A DNA stretch of 64,000 nt from Streptomyces tirandamycinicus (GCF_003097515.1 NZ_CP029188.1:2916501-2980500), one strand, 5' to 3'. Positions 45,951 to 54,990 are shown, counted from the first letter of the stretch. The notes: a model not told the origin generated them from the letters alone. Made by a program: numbers and translations.

Positions 45951-46701
45951 AGGAGACGTTCACACCGGCCAGCCAGCCGCCGTCGACGACGAAGGGCTGG
46001 CCGGAGATGTACGAGGAGTCGTCGCAGGACAGGAACAGCGCCAGCCGCGCGACCTCCTCCGGCCGCCCGACCCTCCCGAGTGGCACGAGCCGCCGGTACA
46101 GACCGTCCAGCGCCTCCGGGTCCGCGCCGTCCGGGTTGCTCATCGGGGTGTCCACCGCGCCCGGGCACACCGCGTTGACCCGGATCCGCCGCGCGGCGAG
46201 CTCGATGGCGGCCACCCGGGTCAGACCGAGGATCGCGTGCTTGGTCGCGGCGTACGCGCCCACGTGCGACATGCCCGTGAGCGCCGTGTACGAGGCGGTG
46301 TTGACGATCGTGCCGCCGCCCGCGGCCGCGATCTCCGGCGCGACGGTCTTGATCCCCAGGAACACGCCGACCTGGTTGACTCGGACGATCTGCTGGAACT
46401 CCTCCAGGGGCGTGCTGACCAGTTCGTTGAAGCGCAGGATGCCCGCGTTGTTGACCAGGCCGTCGACACGGCCGAAGGCGTCCCTGGCGGCCGCGACGGC
46501 GGCGGCCCACTCGTCCTCGTCGCCGACGTCGAGATGGACGTACAGACCCCCGACCTCCTCGGCGACCGCCTCGCCGCGGTCGTCGAGGACGTCCGCGAGG
46601 ACGACCCGGGCACCCTCCGCGCCGAAGAGCCGCGCCGCCGCCTCGCCCTGCCCCCGGGCCGCACCCGTGACGATGATGACGCGCCCGTCCAGCTTCCCCA
46701 T
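45937..46701 (-). CDS. Short-chain dehydrogenase/reductase
   Basis: The 254-residue classical SDR has TGAARGQG (residue ~12), NNAG (~87), the catalytic Ser in TASYTALTG with YAATK (Tyr~149), and the C-terminal SYISGQPFVVDGGWLAG. It likely oxidises or reduces a cyclic or steroid-like alcohol/ketone. It starts 3 bp after the stop of the upstream LLM gene and so is in one operon with it. Confidence 0.92.
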   Translation of the reverse strand: MGKLDGRVIIVTGAARGQGEAAARLFGAEGARVVLADVLDDRGEAVAEEVGGLYVHLDVGDEDEWAAAVAAARDAFGRVDGLVNNAGILRFNELVSTPLEEFQQIVRVNQVGVFLGIKTVAPEIAAAGGGTIVNTASYTALTGMSHVGAYAATKHAILGLTRVAAIELAARRIRVNAVCPGAVDTPMSNPDGADPEALDGLYRRLVPLGRVGRPEEVARLALFLSCDDSSYISGQPFVVDGGWLAGVNVSWHLI

Positions 46702-46704
46702 GCC

Positions 46705-47634
46705 CTACCCCTCACATCCGAGTCGCGGAGCCACCTCGGCGGCGAAGGCCGCCATCTGGTCGGTGAGTTCACTGCGGCTCCGGCTGCGGAACCGCACCTG
46801 GATCTGGTCCACGCCCATGGCGCCGTACTCGCGCAGCGACTCTGCGAGCACCTCGGGCTCACCGGTCAGCGTGCGCCGGCCGGTGTCCCAGCCGGCGCGG
46901 CCGACGTACAGGGGCTCGGTGATCGCCCCCACCACGAGCGGGTCCTCGACCCCGGCCTTCTCGCGCAGCGTGCGCAGCCGGGCGATCTGCCGGGGCAGAC
47001 GGTCGCGTGGATCGCCCTGCGGCAGCCAGCCGTCCCCTTTGAGGGCGGCCCGGCGCACGGCGGCCGGCGAGGAACCGCCGACCCACACCGGCACCCGGGC
47101 CTGGACGGGCCGCGGTCTCTGCCCGAGCCCCTCGAAGGCGAACCGCTTCCCGGCGAAACTCGGGAACTCCTCCGGTCCGAGCGCCACCCTGAGCGCGTCG
47201 ATGGTCTCGTCGAGCAGGGCGCCGCGCGACGCGAAGTCGGCGCCGAGCGCCTCGAACTCCTCGCGCACATGCCCCGCGCCGACCCCGAGGACCAGCCGCC
47301 CACCGGACAGGTGGTCGAGGGTCGCGTACTGCTTGGCGGTTACCAGCGGATGGCGCAGCCCGACGACCGCGACATGGCTGAGCAGCCGCACCCGCTCGGT
47401 CGCCGCGGCCAGGAAGGACAGCGTGGCGACGGGGTCGTACCAGACGGTGGACATGGCCCCGGCTAGGCGCTGCGGGATCGCGACGTGGTCGCAGACGGCG
47501 ATGTAGGCGAAGCCGGCCCGGTCGGCGGTGCGGGCGATCGCCAGCAGATCGTCCGGGCCCGCGGCGGCCTCCCAGCACTCGGCGAAGACGGTGCTCTGCG
47601 ACTGAACCGGGAGCTGCATCCCGTACACCACCAT
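46705..47634 (-). CDS. LLM-class F420-dependent-type oxidoreductase
   Basis: The 309-residue LLM enzyme contains DLLAIARTADRAGFAYIAVC, the conserved VCDHVAIP, VGLRHPLVTAKQYATLDHLS and GGRLVLGVGAGHVREEFEAL. These features fit the F420-dependent subgroup (TIGR03619-like). First gene of a two-gene operon with the SDR. The ATG at 47634 was preferred over upstream repetitive sequence. A near-consensus operator lies 32 bp upstream. Confidence 0.88.
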   Translation of the reverse strand: MVVYGMQLPVQSQSTVFAECWEAAAGPDDLLAIARTADRAGFAYIAVCDHVAIPQRLAGAMSTVWYDPVATLSFLAAATERVRLLSHVAVVGLRHPLVTAKQYATLDHLSGGRLVLGVGAGHVREEFEALGADFASRGALLDETIDALRVALGPEEFPSFAGKRFAFEGLGQRPRPVQARVPVWVGGSSPAAVRRAALKGDGWLPQGDPRDRLPRQIARLRTLREKAGVEDPLVVGAITEPLYVGRAGWDTGRRTLTGEPEVLAESLREYGAMGVDQIQVRFRSRSRSELTDQMAAFAAEVAPRLGCEG

Positions 47635-47657
47635 GTTCCGGTCCCTTCGCCAACTGA

Positions 47658-47674
47658 TCTGACGGTTCGTCATG
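47658..47674. promoter_or_regulatory. Operator C: TCTGAC-N5-GTCATG
   Basis: Imperfect member of the 17-bp operator series (four of six bases of the second arm match), centred 32 bp upstream of the LLM gene start at 47634. The remaining spacer 47675–47971 is a GC-rich, repeat-like stretch with no supported gene. Confidence 0.55.
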
Positions 47675-47971
47675 TCAAGTGGTTCTTCATGTTCTTGGCT
47701 GGGGCCTGATCGGGCAAGGGGGTGTGCGGGAGCGCCGCTCGGGGCGGCCGGGGCGGGGCTGTAGGGGCGGGGGGCCGTCCACGGGCAGCCGGAGGCCGCG
47801 GGGGGGCGTGGGCGCGAGGGGTGCGTGCACGGGTGCGTGCACGGGGTGCGCGCCCCCGGGACGCTGCGGTGCCCCCGGGGAGCGCGGGCGCGCGCAGGCC
47901 CCCGGCGCGGGAGAGCGCGGCGGACGACCGGGGGCTCCGGTGCCGCGTCAGGCAAACCCTGCCTGCCGCGG

Positions 47972-48385
47972 CTAGCCGAGCAGCGCGTAGACGGTCGAGG
48001 CGCGGGCGGCGGGCTCGTCGGCGCCGTGTGCCGTCATCGTGATGTCGGCGAAAGCCATCCGCCTGCCCAGCTTGGAGATCCGGGCGTCGACGAGTACGTC
48101 CGCGCCGGTCACCGCCCGCTGGAAGGCCGTCGACTGCTGGACCGTCGTCATGGGGACGAAGCCGCCCCGGGCCGCGGACACGGCGATCACGGTGGCCGTG
48201 TCGGCCGCCGCCATCAGCGCCTGGCCGGACAGGGCTCCACCCTCCCGGGCGAGCCGGCCGGTCCACGGCAGGCGGAGCACGGCGTGCAGCCCGCCCGTCT
48301 CGACGACGGTCAGACCGAGGTCGAGCACCCAGGGTGCGAAGTTGTCGGCGAGGATCTTGTCGGCTTCGGCCGGAGTGAGCGTCAT
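47972..48385 (-). CDS. Hotdog-fold PaaI-type thioesterase
   Basis: The 137-residue protein has the PaaI/YbgC hotdog pattern: RLAREGGALSGQALMAAADT (helix with the conserved Gly and Asp region), FVPMTTVQQSTAFQRAV and VDARISKLGRRMAFADITM. It would hydrolyse an acyl-CoA. ATG at 48385 was chosen because homology begins there. It follows the amidohydrolase gene by 79 bp on the same strand. Confidence 0.85.
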   Translation of the reverse strand: MTLTPAEADKILADNFAPWVLDLGLTVVETGGLHAVLRLPWTGRLAREGGALSGQALMAAADTATVIAVSAARGGFVPMTTVQQSTAFQRAVTGADVLVDARISKLGRRMAFADITMTAHGADEPAARASTVYALLG

Positions 48386-48464
48386 GTGCCGATGGTGACG
48401 GCGGTCACGGGCGGATGTCCACGACACCGGCCGCGAGGACCGCCGGCCGTCCGGCGGGGGCGGC

Positions 48465-49685
48465 TCACGGCCCGGCCCAGAGCCCGTCCTCCGTCAGCCC
48501 CAGCAGTTCGATCGCGTTCCCGCGCACGATCCGCTCCACCACGTCGGCGGGCAGGTGCCCCATCTGCGCCTCGCCCACCTCGCGGGACCTGGGCCAGGTG
48601 GAGTCCGAGTGCGGGTAGTCCGTCTCGTACAGGACGTTCCCGACGCCGATCGCGTCCAGGTTCCGCAGGCCGAAGGCGTCGTCGAAGAAGCAGCCGTGGA
48701 CGTGCTCGGCGAACAGCTCCGACGGCGGCCGCCGCACCTTGTCCGCGACGCCGCCCCAGCCGCGGTTCTCCTCCCACACCACGTCCGCGCGCTCCAGGAT
48801 GTAGGGGATCCAGCCGATCTGGCCTTCGGCGTACATCACCCGGAGGTTCGGGAAGCGCTCGAACTTGCCGCTCATCAGCCAGTCGACCATCGAGAAGCAG
48901 CAGTTGGCGAAGGTGATGGTGGAGCCGACGGCGGGCGGGGCGTCGGCGGACGTCGACGGCATCCGGGAGGAGGAGCCGATGTGCATCGCCACGACCGTCC
49001 CGGTCTCGTCGCACGCCGCCAGGAACGGGTCCCACGCGCCGGTGTGGACGGACGGCAGGCCGAGGTGCGGGGGTATCTCCGAGAACGCCACCGCCCGGAC
49101 CCCGCGGGCCGCGTTCCGCCGCACCTCGGCGGCGGCGAGCTCGGCGTCCCACAGCGGGATCAGGGTGAGCGGGATCAGCCGGCCACGCGCCTCGGGCCCG
49201 CACCACTCCTCCACCATCCAGTCGTTGTAGGCGCGCACGCAGAGCAGCCCGAGCTCACGGTCCTTCGCCTCGGTGAACGTCTGTCCGCAGAACCGCGGGA
49301 ACGTGGGGAAGCACAGCGCGGACTGGACGTGGTTGACGTCCATGTCCGCCAGCCGGTCCGCCACTCCGTACGAGCCGGGCCGCATCTGCTCGTACGTGAT
49401 GACCTCGAGCCTGATCTCGTCGCGGTCGTAGCCGACGGCGGTGTCGAGCCGGGTCAGCGGACGGTGCAGGTCCCCGTACACCCACCAGTCCCCGACCGGC
49501 CCCTCGTCGCCCGGCGCGCCCATGACGGGTGCGAACCTGCCGCCGAGGAAGGTCATTTCCTTCAGCGGCGCACGGACGACGCGGGGGCCGCTGTCCCGGT
49601 ACTTCGACGGGAGCCGGTCCCGCCAGACGCCGGGGGGCTCCACCGTGTGGTCGTCCACCGAGATGATCTCCGGGAAGGTCTCCAT
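48465..49685 (-). CDS. ACMSD-like amidohydrolase (Amidohydro_2)
   Basis: The 406-residue metal-dependent hydrolase/decarboxylase has the first metal motif in ISVDDHTVEPPGVWRD, a central VVAMHIGSSSRM, GWIPYILERADVVWEE and the C-terminal YETDYPHSDSTWP. Actinobacteria often carry these next to LLM and SDR genes in ring or terpenoid catabolism. ATG at 49685 follows GGGAGG; a GTG three codons upstream is less likely. An operator of the shared 17-bp type is 29 bp upstream. Divergent from afsR. Confidence 0.88.
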   Translation of the reverse strand: METFPEIISVDDHTVEPPGVWRDRLPSKYRDSGPRVVRAPLKEMTFLGGRFAPVMGAPGDEGPVGDWWVYGDLHRPLTRLDTAVGYDRDEIRLEVITYEQMRPGSYGVADRLADMDVNHVQSALCFPTFPRFCGQTFTEAKDRELGLLCVRAYNDWMVEEWCGPEARGRLIPLTLIPLWDAELAAAEVRRNAARGVRAVAFSEIPPHLGLPSVHTGAWDPFLAACDETGTVVAMHIGSSSRMPSTSADAPPAVGSTITFANCCFSMVDWLMSGKFERFPNLRVMYAEGQIGWIPYILERADVVWEENRGWGGVADKVRRPPSELFAEHVHGCFFDDAFGLRNLDAIGVGNVLYETDYPHSDSTWPRSREVGEAQMGHLPADVVERIVRGNAIELLGLTEDGLWAGP

Positions 49686-49705
49686 GCCTCCCACGGTAGC
49701 GCCGA

Positions 49706-49722
49706 TCTGACGAACCGTCAGC
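49706..49722. promoter_or_regulatory. Operator D: TCTGAC-N5-GTCAGC
   Basis: Member of the 17-bp inverted-repeat series with one arm mismatch, centred 29 bp upstream of the amidohydrolase start and about 170 bp from the divergent afsR start. Confidence 0.65.
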
Positions 49723-49881
49723 TACGCGTCGCAGGCGAACCGGCAGATCCTGTGCAGAGCATCACCCCTTGCTGACGCACCAGGCCCCCACAAGGCAGAC
49801 TGTCCGGGCAGACTGTCCGGGGCGGACCCGCGACACGAACGCGACGACGCGGGACGAAGGCGGTACCGGCAGGGGGTAGCG

Positions 49882-52845
49882 ATGCACCGCGAGGACGAGC
49901 CCTCCGCACAGCCAGACATTCCGGAGCCGCGGACTCCGGGCCCGGCGGACAACGACGGGCAGCTCCGCTTCAGCGTGCTCGGCCCCGTCCGCGCCTGGCA
50001 CCGCGGACAGGCCCTGCCCACCGGCTCACCCCAGCAGCGCGCCCTCCTGGCCGCGCTCCTCCTCCGCGAGGGCCGCACCGCCACCTCCGCCGAACTCATC
50101 GACGCCATCTGGGGCGAGGACCCGCCCTCCCAGGCCCTCGCCGCCGTACGCACCTACGCCTCGCGGCTGCGCAAGATCCTCGAACCCGGCGTCCTGATCA
50201 GCGAGTCCGGCGGCTACGCCGTCCGCATCCCCGCCGAGGCCCTCGACCTCCGCGTCGCCCGGGACCTCGTGTCGGAAGCCGACAAGGCCCGCGCCGGCGG
50301 CGACCGGCGCCAGGCCCGCGCCCTGGTCGGCACCTCCCTCGGCCTCTGGGACGGCGAACCCCTCGCCTCCGTCCCCGGCCCCTACGCCGAGACCGAGCGC
50401 ACCCGCCTGGAGGAATGGCGCCTCCAGCTCCTCGAGACCCGCCTCGAACTCGACCTCGACCTCGGCTGCCACGCCGAAGCCGTCTCCGAACTCACCGCCC
50501 TCACCGCCGCCCACCCCCTGCGCGAGCGCCTGCGCGAACTCCTCATGCTCGCCCTCTACCGCAGCGGCCGCCAGGCCGAGGCACTCGCCGTCTACGCCGA
50601 CACCCGGCGGCTCCTCGCCGACGAACTCGGCGTCGACCCCCGCCCCGAACTCTCCGCCCTCCAGCAGCGCATCCTGCGGGCCGACACCGAACTCGCCCGC
50701 CCCGCAGAACCGGCCGCACCCACCGCGCCCCAGCCCGCACGGCCCGCCCAGCTCCCCGCCACCGTGCCCGACTTCACCGGCCGCGCCTCCTTCGTCCGCG
50801 AACTCGGCCACCGCCTCGCCTCCGCCGAAGGCACCGTCATGGCCGTCTCCGCCCTCGCCGGCATCGGCGGCGTCGGCAAGACCACCCTCGCCGTCCACGT
50901 CGCACACGAGGCCAAGCCCCACTTCCCCGACGGCCAGCTCTACGTCGACCTCCAGGGCGCCGGCGCCCGCGCCGCCGAACCCGAAACCGTCCTCGGCGCC
51001 TTCCTCCGCGCCCTCGGCACCGCCGACACCGCCATCCCCGACACCCTCGACGAACGCGCCGCCCTCTTCCGCTCCCTCCTCGACGGCCGCCGCGTCCTCG
51101 TCCTCCTCGACAACGCCCGCGACGCCGCACAGATCCGGCCCCTGCTGCCCGGCACCGCCGGCTGCGCCGCCCTGGTCACCAGCCGCGTCCGCATGGTCGA
51201 CCTCGCCGGAGCCCACCTGGTCGACCTCGACGTGATGTCACCCGACGAAGCCCTTCAGCTCTTCACCCGCATCGTCGGCGACGAACGCGTCACCGCCGAA
51301 CGCGAAGCGGCCCTCGACGTCGTCGCCGCCTGCGGCTTCCTGCCCCTCGCCATCCGCATCGCCGCGTCCCGCCTCGCCGCACGCCGCACCTGGACCGTCT
51401 CCGTCCTCGCCGCCAAACTCGCCGACGAACGCCGGCGCCTCGACGAACTCCAGGCCGGCGACCTCGCCGTCAAGGCCACCTTCGAACTCGGCTACGGCCA
51501 GCTCGAACCCGCCCAGGCCCGCGCCTTCCGCCTGCTCGGACTCGCCGACGGCCCCGACATCTCCCTCACCGCCGCCGCGGCCGCCCTCGGACTCCCCGAA
51601 CACGACGCCGAGGACCTCCTCGAAGCCCTCGTGGACACCTCGCTCCTCGAATCCGCCGCCCCCGGCCGCTACCGCTTCCACGACCTGGTCCGCCTCTACG
51701 CGCGTGCCTGCGCCGAACGCGACGAGCAGCCCCCGGCGGAACGCGAGGCGGCCCTCTCCCGCCTGCTGGACTTCTACCTCGCCACCACCGCCCGCGTGTT
51801 CGCCCTCGAACGCCCCGGCGACCGCCTCGTCGACCACCTCGCCTCCACCGTCTACCAGGGGCTGGCGTTCACCGACCGGCACGAGGCCCTCGACTGGCTC
51901 TACCGCGAGGCCAACAGCCTGCTGGCATGCGCCCGCCAGTCCTTCGTCGGCACCCGGCTGCGCCGGGCGGTGGACCTCCTGTGGGCGGCCAAGGACCTCG
52001 CCGAGTCCGGCGCCAACAGCAGGCAGTACGAATCCGCGGCCCTCGCCGCACGCGACGCCGCCCGTGCCGCGGGCGACGCCCACGCCGCGGGACGCGTGCG
52101 CACCGCCCTGACCAACGTCCACCTCGTCGCCGGGCGGTACGAGCAGGCCGACGAGGAGGCCCGCAGCGCCCGCGAACTCGCCACCCGGGCCCACGACCCG
52201 GCCCCCCTCTACTGGGCCGACAACGACCAGGGGATCGCCGCCGCCGCGACCGGCCGCTACGACGAAGCGGAACAGCACCTCGTCAACGCGGCAGCACGGG
52301 CCCGCCTCGACGGCCACCTCCCCGGCGCGGCAAGCGCTTTGTGCAACCTCTCCCGTGTCCACCTCTTCCTCGGACGCACCAACGAGGCCATCGACCTGGC
52401 CCGACAGGGCGTGGCGATCTACGACAGACTCGGACTCACCGTACGGCTCGCCAACGGACGGTACGCCCTCGGCGTCGCCCTCACCGAAGCCGGCCGCACC
52501 ACCGAGGCCCTGGAACAGCTCAAGGCGGCCCTCCGCATCTTCACCCAGGACCGCCAGCGGCTATGGGAAGGGACGACACACTTCCGCATCGCCCAGGCCC
52601 ATCTCAAGGTCCGCCGGCCGACCCAGGCGGCACAGCACGCCGAACAAGCCCTCGCCAGCGGCTACATGGGCGGTGACCGCATGCGCGCCGGCATCCTCAC
52701 CACTCTCGGAGAAGCTCTCGCCGACCTGGGTCAGAGCGACCGCGCACGCGCCTGCTGGCGCGAGGCACTCGCCCACCACGAGCAGACCGGCTCCCGCGAA
52801 GCCGAACGGCTGCGAGCCCTCCTGTCACCCGCCGCAGCCGCCTGA
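49882..52845 (+). CDS. afsR: AfsR, SARP-type global regulator of secondary metabolism
   Basis: The 987-residue protein has the AfsR layout: OmpR-like winged helix (residues ~28–100, QRALLAALLLREGRTATSAE), BTAD domain (~110–265, AEAVSELTALTAAHPLRERL), NB-ARC ATPase (Walker A AGIGGVGKTT ~329, Walker B VLVLLDNARD ~404, GCAALVTSR) and C-terminal TPRs (~690–980). It agrees strongly with my memory of S. coelicolor AfsR, including length. AfsR, phosphorylated by AfsK, binds the afsS promoter and recruits RNA polymerase, raising antibiotic production. The afsS-like gene follows 200 bp downstream and an AfsK-like kinase lies 5.8 kb further. Confidence 0.92.
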   Translation: MHREDEPSAQPDIPEPRTPGPADNDGQLRFSVLGPVRAWHRGQALPTGSPQQRALLAALLLREGRTATSAELIDAIWGEDPPSQALAAVRTYASRLRKILEPGVLISESGGYAVRIPAEALDLRVARDLVSEADKARAGGDRRQARALVGTSLGLWDGEPLASVPGPYAETERTRLEEWRLQLLETRLELDLDLGCHAEAVSELTALTAAHPLRERLRELLMLALYRSGRQAEALAVYADTRRLLADELGVDPRPELSALQQRILRADTELARPAEPAAPTAPQPARPAQLPATVPDFTGRASFVRELGHRLASAEGTVMAVSALAGIGGVGKTTLAVHVAHEAKPHFPDGQLYVDLQGAGARAAEPETVLGAFLRALGTADTAIPDTLDERAALFRSLLDGRRVLVLLDNARDAAQIRPLLPGTAGCAALVTSRVRMVDLAGAHLVDLDVMSPDEALQLFTRIVGDERVTAEREAALDVVAACGFLPLAIRIAASRLAARRTWTVSVLAAKLADERRRLDELQAGDLAVKATFELGYGQLEPAQARAFRLLGLADGPDISLTAAAAALGLPEHDAEDLLEALVDTSLLESAAPGRYRFHDLVRLYARACAERDEQPPAEREAALSRLLDFYLATTARVFALERPGDRLVDHLASTVYQGLAFTDRHEALDWLYREANSLLACARQSFVGTRLRRAVDLLWAAKDLAESGANSRQYESAALAARDAARAAGDAHAAGRVRTALTNVHLVAGRYEQADEEARSARELATRAHDPAPLYWADNDQGIAAAATGRYDEAEQHLVNAAARARLDGHLPGAASALCNLSRVHLFLGRTNEAIDLARQGVAIYDRLGLTVRLANGRYALGVALTEAGRTTEALEQLKAALRIFTQDRQRLWEGTTHFRIAQAHLKVRRPTQAAQHAEQALASGYMGGDRMRAGILTTLGEALADLGQSDRARACWREALAHHEQTGSREAERLRALLSPAAAA

Positions 52846-52861
52846 CCTGCCCGGCCCCGCT

Positions 52862-52878
52862 CGTTCAGCATTCGTTTA
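52862..52878 (+). promoter_or_regulatory. Probable AfsR-binding direct repeats of the afsS promoter
   Basis: CGTTCA (52862–52867) and CGTTTA (52873–52878) are direct repeats 11 bp apart, one helical turn, as SARP proteins require. They lie ~170 bp before the afsS start. Downstream, a 7-bp-arm inverted repeat GCTCACC-N5-GGTGAGC (52941–52959) lies in the leader. Spacing and sequence fit an AfsR site; the exact promoter is not resolved. Confidence 0.6.
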
Positions 52879-53046
52879 TGTCGGTACGGCAGTCTCTTCC
52901 ACAACGGTCAGTCGTGTCGGGGGGCACACAGGCCACGAGGGCTCACCACTAAGGTGAGCGGTCCGAAACACCCGTTCGGCGGCCCACGGGGGAGTCGCCG
53001 AGCGGGTGTCGCACCTGATCCATCCAACGGGGAGAATCACACGCGC

Positions 53047-53286
53047 ATGAGCACCGAGAAGAAGATCGAAGAGATCGTCGCGCTGGACAACCACCTGCCC
53101 GCCCCGCCGAAGGACGGCGGCATCACCACCCAGGACAATCACCTGCCCGGACCTCCGAAGGACGGCATGCCCGCCACGCCGGAGGACGGCACGCTGACGC
53201 CCCTGGACAACCGTCCGCCCGCCCCACCGACGGACGGCGGCATCACCACCATGGACAACCACCTGCCCGCCCCGCCCAGGCCCTGA
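53047..53286 (+). CDS. afsS: AfsS-like small regulator with DNHLPAPP repeats
   Basis: The 79-residue protein consists of a short charged head (STEKKIEEIVAL) and four repeats built on T-x-DNHLPAPP-x-DG; the third is degenerate (LDNRPPAPP). AfsS of S. coelicolor is a slightly shorter protein with the same DNHxPxP repeats, induced by AfsR and needed for its effect on antibiotic synthesis; its biochemical action is unsettled. Position directly after afsR supports the call. The GGGGAG element is about 12 bases before the ATG, longer than ideal. Confidence 0.88.
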   Translation: MSTEKKIEEIVALDNHLPAPPKDGGITTQDNHLPGPPKDGMPATPEDGTLTPLDNRPPAPPTDGGITTMDNHLPAPPRP

Positions 53287-53303
53287 GACCGCACCCGACG
53301 GGG

Positions 53304-53344
53304 CGCGGCCGCGGCGGCGCGGAGGGGGAGCCGCCGCGGCCGCG
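53304..53344. terminator. Bidirectional terminator hairpin between afsS and the acyl-CoA ligase gene
   Basis: Perfect 15-bp arms (CGCGGCCGCGGCGGC and its complement) separated by 11 bases lie between the convergent ends of afsS and the ligase gene. Very strong GC-only stem without a T-tract. Confidence 0.8.
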
Positions 53345-53350
53345 GTGCGT

Positions 53351-54922
53351 TCAGCGGGCGTGCGCCACGGCGCGCGCCCGCAGTTCCGTCTTCAGCACCT
53401 TCCCGCTGGCGTTCCTGGGCAGCGCCGTCACGAACTCCACCGACCTCGGCACCTTGTAGTTGGCCATCTCCCGGCGGGACCAGGCGATCAGGTCGTCCGC
53501 CGTCAGCGTGGAACCCGGCCGGCGCACCGCGTACGCCTTGCCCACCTCGCCCAGCCGCCCGTCCGGCACGCCGACCACCGCCACGTCCGCGACGTCCGGA
53601 TGCAGGCCCAGGTGCTGCTCGATCTCCGCCGGATACGCGTTGAAGCCGCCCACGACGAACATGTCCTTGATCCGGTCGGTGATCCGCAGGTTCCCCGCCG
53701 CGTCGAGGACGCCCACGTCGCCCGTGTGCAGCCAGCCTTCGGCGTCGACCGCCTCCGCCGTGCCCACGGGGTCCTCGAAGTACCCCCGCATCACGTTGTG
53801 GCCGCGCACCAGGATCTCCCCGGGCTCCCCCGGTGCGGCCCGCACCCGCACCTCGGTGCCCGGAATGGCCCGCCCCGACGTCTCCGCGATCGTGGCCGGA
53901 TCGTCGCCGCGGCGGCACATCGTCACGATGCCGGACGCCTCCGACAGCCCGTAGGCGGTGAGCACCGTCCCGATGCGCAACTCCTCGCGCAGCCGCTCGA
54001 CCAGACGCAGCGGCACCACGGCCGCGCCCGTGACCACCAGCCGCAGCGCGGACAGGTCGTGCGCATCCCGGGCCGGGTGGTCCAGCAGGGCCTGGTGGAG
54101 CGTGGGCGGGCCCGGCAGGACGGAGATCCGCTCGGACGCGATGTTCGCCAGCACCGTGTCCGCGCTGAACACCGGCTGCGGCACCATCGTCGCGCCGGTC
54201 ATCAGCGACGCGACGATCCCCGCCTTGTAGCCGAAGGTGTGGAAGAACGGGTTCACGATCAGATAGCGGTCCTCCGCGCGCAGCCCCGCCAGCTCGGCCC
54301 AGATCCCATAGCAGCGCAGCGTCTGCGCGTGGGTGATCACCGCGCCCTTCGGGGTGCCGGTGGTACCCGAGGTGAAGACGATGTCGGAGGGGGCCGACGG
54401 CTCCACCGCGTCCGCCCGGGCACGCACCCGGGACGCCGGCACCGCGTCCCCGCCGGCGAGGAAGTCCCGCCATGTCCGGTAGTCCTCGGGCGCGGCGTCC
54501 GCGAGCACCACCACCTGTTCCAGATGCGGGAGTTCGGCCTCGGCGCGCCGCAGGGAGGCGACGTAGGAGGTGCCCAGGAACGTGCCGGTGACGAACAGCA
54601 GCCTCGCCCGGGAGCGGGCCAGGACGTAGGCGGCCTCCGTGCCCTTGAAGCGGGTGTTGAGGGGCACGAGCACCGCGCCGGCCGACACCGCGCCCAGTGC
54701 CGAGACGATCCAGTCGAGGGTGTTCGGCGCCCAGACGGCGACCCGGTCTCCCGGCTCCGCGCCCGCGGCGATACAGGCGGCGGCCGCACGGTCGACGCGT
54801 TCGCCCAGCTCGGCGTAGCTCACCCGGGTGCGGCCCTCGACCACGGCCTCCCGGTCGCCGTGGCGTTCCGCGGCACTCCGTACCAGCCTCGGGATGGAGC
54901 CCCACTCCAGATCGCCGCGCAT
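53351..54922 (-). CDS. FadD-type acyl-CoA ligase (AMP-binding)
   Basis: The 523-residue ANL-superfamily enzyme has the ATP loop IVFTSGTTGTPKGAVIT (residues ~180–196), YGLSEASG (~330), the adenine-binding TGDVG with ITDRIKDMFVVGGFNAYPAE (~430) and the catalytic Lys in LPRNASGKVLKTEL near the end. It activates a carboxylic acid to its CoA thioester. The pattern is reminiscent of FadD3/FadD17-type ligases of ring-degradation clusters, but the substrate cannot be read from sequence. It is divergent from the thiolase gene with a shared operator region. Confidence 0.9.
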   Translation of the reverse strand: MRGDLEWGSIPRLVRSAAERHGDREAVVEGRTRVSYAELGERVDRAAAACIAAGAEPGDRVAVWAPNTLDWIVSALGAVSAGAVLVPLNTRFKGTEAAYVLARSRARLLFVTGTFLGTSYVASLRRAEAELPHLEQVVVLADAAPEDYRTWRDFLAGGDAVPASRVRARADAVEPSAPSDIVFTSGTTGTPKGAVITHAQTLRCYGIWAELAGLRAEDRYLIVNPFFHTFGYKAGIVASLMTGATMVPQPVFSADTVLANIASERISVLPGPPTLHQALLDHPARDAHDLSALRLVVTGAAVVPLRLVERLREELRIGTVLTAYGLSEASGIVTMCRRGDDPATIAETSGRAIPGTEVRVRAAPGEPGEILVRGHNVMRGYFEDPVGTAEAVDAEGWLHTGDVGVLDAAGNLRITDRIKDMFVVGGFNAYPAEIEQHLGLHPDVADVAVVGVPDGRLGEVGKAYAVRRPGSTLTADDLIAWSRREMANYKVPRSVEFVTALPRNASGKVLKTELRARAVAHAR

Positions 54923-54973
54923 AGCCCGACCTCCCGCCGTCGCGTCCGCACAGCCGACTTAGCTGACTACTTA

Positions 54974-54990
54974 GCTGACTACCCGTCAGA
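54974..54990. promoter_or_regulatory. Operator E: GCTGAC-N5-GTCAGA in the divergent ligase/thiolase promoter
   Basis: Fifth member of the 17-bp series. It is preceded by a 13-bp tandem duplication (TTAGCTGACTAC units at about 54959–54982), so extra TGAC half-sites are present. It ends 20 bp before the thiolase ATG, where a TACGCT −10-like element and the lack of a Shine-Dalgarno suggest a near-leaderless mRNA. Binding here could control both divergent genes. Confidence 0.65.
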
